Of a DNA stretch of 64,000 nt, positions 59,937 through 64,000 are shown one piece after another. The DNA is from Crystallibacter degradans (GTDB lineage Bacteria > Actinomycetota > Actinomycetes > Actinomycetales > Micrococcaceae). The DNA lies in the NCBI RefSeq assembly GCF_012952295.1, contig NZ_JABBCH010000009.1:62001-126000 (forward strand), read 5' to 3'. The notes beneath the pieces were generated by a model. The model did no database searches. It saw only the letters and a list, made by a program, of their open reading frames with translations, and was not told the DNA's origin. The translations under genes and the position numbers were made by a program. The number at the start of each line of letters is the position of its first letter. The stretch's first letter is position 1.

Positions 59937-61667
59937 TCAGGCTGCTTGGCGGTAGATGAAGTCGATGCGGCCGAGGGCCTGCTCGAAGACTGAGAGCGGC
60001 TCCAGTGTCTCGTCCGGTTGCTCCGTCGCTGGTGGCGTGCCGGGTAGCGCTGGTGCGGTGGATTGGTAGGTGTGTCCGGTCGGGGTGGTTGTTTCGACGG
60101 TGTGCCGCGGACCGGGGACCCTTTGGGCGTGCCAGCCGTCGGTTTCTTTCGCCAGGTTACACGCTTCACATAGCCCTTGCCCGTTGATCTCGCTGGTCTG
60201 CCCGGCGTCGCGCCAGGGCACGACGTGGTCGTGGTGGCGGATCGGTGCGTCGCACCACGGCGTGCGGCAGAGCTGGTCCCTGGCCTGGATCATGCGTTGC
60301 ATTCCGGCCGGCATTAACCGCGCCCGCGAATCCATGCCGAGCAGTTGTCCGGTGCCCGGCGCGGTGTACAGTCGGCGCACCCACACTTCCACATCTACGT
60401 CTTCGCCGGAGGCTCTTCGCTTGGAACCTGGGGGCCCGGTCTCCGAACCGGCGGCTCCAGTGGTTCCGGTGGTTCCGGTGTCTGCGGTGTTTGCGGTGTC
60501 GGCACCTGCATCGTTGGCCGGTATGGGTTCGGCTGTGTCTGGCGGGCCGGAACCGGCAGCGCCGTCTCCGTTGCCGGCATCCGCTGCGCGGGTAACGATC
60601 TTGTCTTCGTCGGCGCCCTTTATCGGATTGCCGACCGCAGGATGATCTGTGCCGCCGTTCCCAGCGGCGCCCTTCATCGGGCTACCGGCGGCGGAGGCGT
60701 CCTTGCCAGCGTTCCCGTTCCCGTTCTCGGTGTCGGTGTCGTCGGTGCGGAGCAGGTCGCGAGCCCACTGGGCGGGGACGATGCCGTACCCGGCCAGATG
60801 CGCCGGTTCGGAATCGCCCTGGAACAGGGTGCGGTCAGTCATGACCAACTGCACCTCGATTTTTGCGGGATTCTCCGCGGGCTGGCCGGTGACACGCTCG
60901 ACGAGGATGTCGGCCATCAACTGCCCCCGGCCACGTTCATCACCCTGCGCCTTCAACCGGTCGGCCTCCTTGGCCAGGGCCGCGTGGACGGCCACGCCCT
61001 GCACCACCGGCAGCAGGCAGCTCACCTGGGCCATGGTGTCCGGCGCCGGACGGCAGGAGACATGCCGTTCCGTTTCGGCTTTCGCAGCCCGGCGGACCAC
61101 CGACAGCGGATCCAGCCGCAGCGCGGCCTGCTTCGCCAGCGCCCCGATCCGTTTATCCCCGCACCCTCGCAGTGTTTTCGGATCAGCACACAATTCCCGG
61201 TCAACCTTGGCCCGGTCTTCCACGCTCAGGCACGCGGTCTCGCGGACCAGGATGGTCGCCCGCCACTCGTTCAGCCGGCCCTCCGCCAACGCCGCATACG
61301 TGTGCGGCATCTCCCGAATCAACGTGGTCGCCATGCCCAGGTGCTTACCGCCCCGGTTCGGGGAGTCCTTGCGTGCCAGGCCGATCTCCTTGGCCAGGCC
61401 CCGGCCCCGCTTCTCCGCCGCGACCCCCGCGGCAGCGCGGGTCTGGTGGCGGGAGGCAACAAACGCCTCCGTCTCCCGCGCCTGCGCGGCAGCCGCGGCG
61501 GCTTTAAGTTCCTCCAATGCGGTGATCCGGTCGATCCGCACGCCCTCGGCGACGTCCTGGTCCATGTTCGCCAGTTCCAGGATCGCGGCCCGGACCAGTA
61601 CAGCACCCGGATCACCGGGAACCGGCTTAACCGGATCCATCTCCGCCGGAACGACTGACTCGAACAT
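59937..61667 (-). CDS. DUF222 and HNH endonuclease domain protein (13E12 type)
   Basis: A 576-residue protein of the DUF222-HNH group, which includes the M. tuberculosis REP13E12 proteins and is often multicopy in actinobacteria. The DUF222 part fills about 1-310. A low-complexity Gly/Ala/Thr-rich linker (about 310-420) contains an 18-residue imperfect repeat around SPMKGAAGN and NPIKGADED. The HNH domain near 450-500 reads CRTPWCDAPIRHHDHVVPW, then NGQGLCEACNLAKE, with both CxxC pairs. The function is not established. The ATG at 61667 follows TAGAAT (61675-61680) by 7 bases, with TTGTGT 17 bases further up: a leaderless promoter. Confidence 0.88.
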   Translation of the reverse strand: MFESVVPAEMDPVKPVPGDPGAVLVRAAILELANMDQDVAEGVRIDRITALEELKAAAAAAQARETEAFVASRHQTRAAAGVAAEKRGRGLAKEIGLARKDSPNRGGKHLGMATTLIREMPHTYAALAEGRLNEWRATILVRETACLSVEDRAKVDRELCADPKTLRGCGDKRIGALAKQAALRLDPLSVVRRAAKAETERHVSCRPAPDTMAQVSCLLPVVQGVAVHAALAKEADRLKAQGDERGRGQLMADILVERVTGQPAENPAKIEVQLVMTDRTLFQGDSEPAHLAGYGIVPAQWARDLLRTDDTDTENGNGNAGKDASAAGSPMKGAAGNGGTDHPAVGNPIKGADEDKIVTRAADAGNGDGAAGSGPPDTAEPIPANDAGADTANTADTGTTGTTGAAGSETGPPGSKRRASGEDVDVEVWVRRLYTAPGTGQLLGMDSRARLMPAGMQRMIQARDQLCRTPWCDAPIRHHDHVVPWRDAGQTSEINGQGLCEACNLAKETDGWHAQRVPGPRHTVETTTPTGHTYQSTAPALPGTPPATEQPDETLEPLSVFEQALGRIDFIYRQAA

Positions 61668-61998
61668 ACTTTCGATTCTACTGTGATGTGATGGAGGACA
61701 CAAGACGTATTCCAGGCTGTGGAGAACCACCGTCTTGAGCGGTTGTTGTGGAATTGCTCGACTCCCGGTCGCTTTCCCGTCCGCGGAGTGGGTCTAAGTC
61801 AGCGTTCAGAAACGCTTGGACAGGCCAAGCCAGAAACCGTTCGCGACGCCATTTACTTGAATCTTTAAGTTCAACTTGGGGCTCAGCTTCTAGGCAGATG
61901 GGATCCTCGCCGGAGGCCGGAGGCCGGAAGCCGGACGCCGGACGCGGGACGCCAGCAGCCAGAGACGGTTCTGGCGTCCTTGCTTCAAGCAGCGGAAA
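61668..61998. other. 331-base intergenic region
   Basis: Between the HNH and MFS genes, both on the minus strand. It holds the HNH promoter (61675-61703) and a heptanucleotide repeat (61909-61950). A 9-bp inverted repeat, GGACGCCAG (61947-61955) with CTGGCGTCC (61971-61979), could terminate the MFS gene. No convincing coding region is seen. Confidence 0.6.
61909..61950 (+). repeat. Six tandem 7-bp repeats
   Basis: GCCGGAG, GCCGGAG, GCCGGAA, GCCGGAC, GCCGGAC and GCGGGAC follow one another without gaps in a non-coding stretch. The last unit runs into the small inverted repeat at 61947-61979. Confidence 0.85.
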
Positions 61999-63279
61999 TT
62001 AGGAGCGGGATCCGTCGGCGGAAGGTTCCGATTGCTGGACGGCGAGGGTTTCCCGGCCGAAAAACAGCCAGAACAGGGCAGCGAGGATGGTCACGCAGCC
62101 GGTGACTGCGAAGGCCCAGCCATAGTCCAGCCTGTCCGCCAGGGCGCCAGCGAGGACGGGCCCGACGATGGCGCCGGCGTCTGTAGACATTTGGAACACA
62201 GCGAGGACTTTTCCGCCGCTGCGTTGATTGCCGATGATGTCCGCCACCGCTGCCTGCTGGGCGGGTCCAAGCAGGCCTGATCCGAAACCGGCGATCACGG
62301 ACACGGCGACGAATACCGGGACCGAGTCGGTAAAACCGATGGCGGCGATCGCCAGCCCTGCAACGGCAAGTCCGGAAATCACCATCGGCCGGCGTCCTAA
62401 GGTGTCCGAGAGCTTGCCCGAAAACGTCAGCGCCAGCGCGTTGCCCACGGCAAACACTGCCAGGGCCAGTCCGGCAGTTTCCGGCCCTGCGCCTAGGACG
62501 GCACCCGCAAAGAGCGGAATCAGCGACATGCGGACACCAAACGTGGCCCAGCCATTGGCGAAGGCAGAGGCGATGGCGGCCCTGTACCCCGGATCCTTCA
62601 TCGCTTCGCTCAACGGCATCGGCTGAATGGGGGAGTCCGTGCCGTCTGTGGAGCTGCGGTCGGGCTTCTTCAGCATGAGAGCGACGACGGCGGCAGCCAC
62701 CAGAAGTGCGACGGCGTACACCACGAAGGGAACGCGCAGGCCGAGACCGGCCAACAGACCGCCCACAACCGGCCCAAGGATGCCGCCCATCAGGAATGTT
62801 GCAGCGTAGAGGCCTGAAACGCGTCCACGGCTGTCGGGTGGCGCGAGCCGGAGGATCAGCGCGGTGGCGGAAACGGTGAACATCGTGGAGCCCACGCCGC
62901 CGAGCCCTCGGAACAGCAGCAACTGCCAGTAGCCCTGCGCCAAGGCACAGGCACCCGTGGAGGCGGCAACGATCAGCAGGCCGGTGAGATAGACCCGTCG
63001 TTCACCCCAACGGCCCACGAGCGCCCCGCCCGCCGGGGCGAAGATCAGCCGGGTGAAGGCGAAGACACTGACAATGATGGACGCAGCCGCGACGCCAACG
63101 TCAAAACTCGCCGCAAACTGCGGCAGTACCGGAGCCACGAGGCCGTAACCCAGTGCGATTACGAAGGCGGCTGCCACCAGCACTTTGATGTCGCGGGGGA
63201 TAGGTGTGGGGCGCGGGCGTGCCGACCGGGCGCGGGCGGGCTCGGCCGAGGAACGGGCCAAGCGGCGGAAGAGGGGCAT
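61999..63279 (-). CDS. MFS transporter
   Basis: A 426-residue major facilitator, DHA1-like by layout, probably a drug or metabolite exporter. About 12 hydrophobic helices are visible. The motif-A loop between helices 2 and 3 reads GALVGRWGERRVYLTG, a second copy after helix 8 reads GKLSDTLGRRPMVISG, and GILGPVVGGLLAG is the antiporter motif C. I start at the ATG 63279 because TAGGCT (63287-63292, minus strand) lies 7 bases before it. A longer in-frame start exists at 63309 but has no support. The substrate is unknown. Confidence 0.9.
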   Translation of the reverse strand: MPLFRRLARSSAEPARARSARPRPTPIPRDIKVLVAAAFVIALGYGLVAPVLPQFAASFDVGVAAASIIVSVFAFTRLIFAPAGGALVGRWGERRVYLTGLLIVAASTGACALAQGYWQLLLFRGLGGVGSTMFTVSATALILRLAPPDSRGRVSGLYAATFLMGGILGPVVGGLLAGLGLRVPFVVYAVALLVAAAVVALMLKKPDRSSTDGTDSPIQPMPLSEAMKDPGYRAAIASAFANGWATFGVRMSLIPLFAGAVLGAGPETAGLALAVFAVGNALALTFSGKLSDTLGRRPMVISGLAVAGLAIAAIGFTDSVPVFVAVSVIAGFGSGLLGPAQQAAVADIIGNQRSGGKVLAVFQMSTDAGAIVGPVLAGALADRLDYGWAFAVTGCVTILAALFWLFFGRETLAVQQSEPSADGSRS

Positions 63280-63302
63280 GGCATCAAGCCTATCCGTGCT
63301 GC

Positions 63303-63371
63303 GAAACATGACTGAAACATGGTCGTGACACCGGATTTACGGTGGCCTCGTCCTTGTAACGCCCCTGAAAC
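63303..63371 (+). promoter_or_regulatory. GlnR-like binding half-sites between the MFS and ammonium transporter genes
   Basis: GAAAC (63303), GAAAC (63314), GTGAC (63325) and TTTAC (63336) start exactly 11 bases apart. A second pair, GTAAC (63356) and GAAAC (63367), has the same 6-base gap. The known actinobacterial GlnR box is GTnAC-N6-GAAAC. The array lies before an ammonium transporter, a standard GlnR target, and covers the -35 region of the divergent MFS promoter. Regulator identity is inferred. Confidence 0.55.
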
Positions 63372-63456
63372 GAAGTGCCGAATCCGCGGAAACAATCGAC
63401 CGGCAATCTGGAAACCAGATGCGGGATGGGCCCGCCTCGGACGAGAGGACGCGAAA

Positions 63457-64000
63457 ATGGATCTGTCAGCAGGTCACGTCTGGGTGATGATTTCCGCGGC
63501 ACTGGTGCTGCTCATGACGCCAGGCCTTGCATTCTTCTATGGCGGCATGACCCGAGCAAAAGCCGCCCTCAACATGATGATGATGAGCTTCATTTCCATC
63601 GGCCTGGTCGCCGTCGTCTGGGTCCTGTGGGGTTACTCCATGAGCGGCGGCGAGGGGATCGGCCAGCTCTTCGGCAACCCGTTCGCGGCATTCGGCATGC
63701 AGACGCTGCTGAACACGGAGGACCTGATTGGCGCCGGCTACGGAGCTACCTTCGCGATCATCACCGTGGCACTCATTTCCGGCGCCATCGCCGACCGCGC
63801 GAAGTTCGGCGCCTGGGCTGTCTTTGTGCCAGTGTGGGTCACTCTGGTGTACTGCCCCCTGGCTTTTATGGTGTGGGGCGGCGGCCTCCTGAGTGCAGAA
63901 GGTGCTGTCGGCGCCTGGGCCGGGGAGGCCATTGACTTCGCCGGTGGCACTGTGGTCCACATTAATGCCGGCATTGCTGGCCTGATCCTGGCCCTGATCC
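63457..64000 (+). CDS. amt: Ammonium transporter (partial, 3' end beyond window)
   Basis: The first 181 codons of an Amt/MEP/Rh channel. The protein opens MDLSAGHVWVMISAALVLLMTPGLAFFYGGMTR, with the family signature PGLAFFYGG. It then shows MMMMSFISIGLVAVVWVLWGYS, an AIADRAKF loop and DFAGGTVVHINAG, which carries the first pore histidine. GAGAGGA lies about 7 bases before the ATG. The GlnR-like array upstream suggests induction under nitrogen limitation. Confidence 0.95.
   Translation, partial: MDLSAGHVWVMISAALVLLMTPGLAFFYGGMTRAKAALNMMMMSFISIGLVAVVWVLWGYSMSGGEGIGQLFGNPFAAFGMQTLLNTEDLIGAGYGATFAIITVALISGAIADRAKFGAWAVFVPVWVTLVYCPLAFMVWGGGLLSAEGAVGAWAGEAIDFAGGTVVHINAGIAGLILALI

Noticed and set aside
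59937-61667. Active mobile element around the HNH gene
   Set aside because: No terminal inverted repeats, target duplications, integrase or reverse transcriptase are visible on either side.
61909-61979. CRISPR array
   Set aside because: Units are 7 bp, contiguous and without spacers; no cas genes are in the window.

Overview
The window reads as a chromosomal segment of a GC-rich actinobacterium, most likely a member of the Micrococcaceae close to Arthrobacter. This rests on the gene order (serA, leuB-ilvE, gltX with tRNA-Gln/tRNA-Glu, leuCD with a divergent IclR regulator, murA, ddl, recG-rsmD-coaD, rpmF-rnc-mutM, smc-ftsY), on the OleB-OleC fusion typical of Gram-positive olefin producers, on a 519-residue MetRS without zinc cysteines, on DUF222/HNH and DUF3515 proteins, and on many start codons sitting 6-7 bases after a TAnnnT -10 box (leaderless transcripts). 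The species is an inference; no 16S gene is present.

Layout. 1-13 kb: the 3' end of serA; an FtsX-type ABC exporter; metG; a hypothetical coiled-coil protein; an APC amino-acid permease; and a minus-strand cassette of histidine kinase, NarL-type response regulator, ABC ATPase and FtsX permease. 13-20.5 kb: leuB, ilvE, a secreted M14 carboxypeptidase, an MBL-fold hydrolase, an FAH-family hydrolase, a small membrane protein and gltX. 20.5-24.4 kb: tRNA-Gln(CUG) with a structured 5' leader, tRNA-Glu(CUC), a strong terminator, then two overlapping dynamin-like GTPases. 24.4-29 kb: DUF1697, thiL, the LtbR-type regulator and leuCD. 29-44 kb: murA, plsC-like, gpsA, ddl, a DUF3515 lipoprotein, an LCP-family ligase, DAK2 protein, recG, rsmD, a spermidine-synthase-like protein, an aminotransferase, coaD, and the DUF177-rpmF-rnc-mutM operon.

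44-52 kb looks accessory, lying between mutM and smc, which are near neighbours in many actinobacteria. It holds a formamide/amide module (AmiS/UreI channel, FmdB zinc ribbon, FmdA amidase) behind a promoter spanned by a perfect palindrome. Opposite it is a complete long-chain olefin operon (oleA, fused oleBC, oleD) plus a downstream serine hydrolase. Three exact copies of a GGTGCAT 7-mer lie upstream of oleA. 52-64 kb: smc, a CYTH/CHAD protein coupled to a class I glutamine amidotransferase, ftsY, a DUF222/HNH protein, an MFS transporter and the start of an ammonium transporter gene. Between the last two are GlnR-like half-sites in 11-bp register.

How the genes connect: branched-chain amino-acid synthesis (leuB, ilvE, leuC, leuD) appears joined by a shared operator motif and the divergent IclR protein. 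Nitrogen scavenging appears through the formamidase operon and the ammonium transporter. The rest is mostly envelope synthesis, translation, DNA repair and chromosome segregation. No CRISPR array, prophage or insertion sequence was seen.
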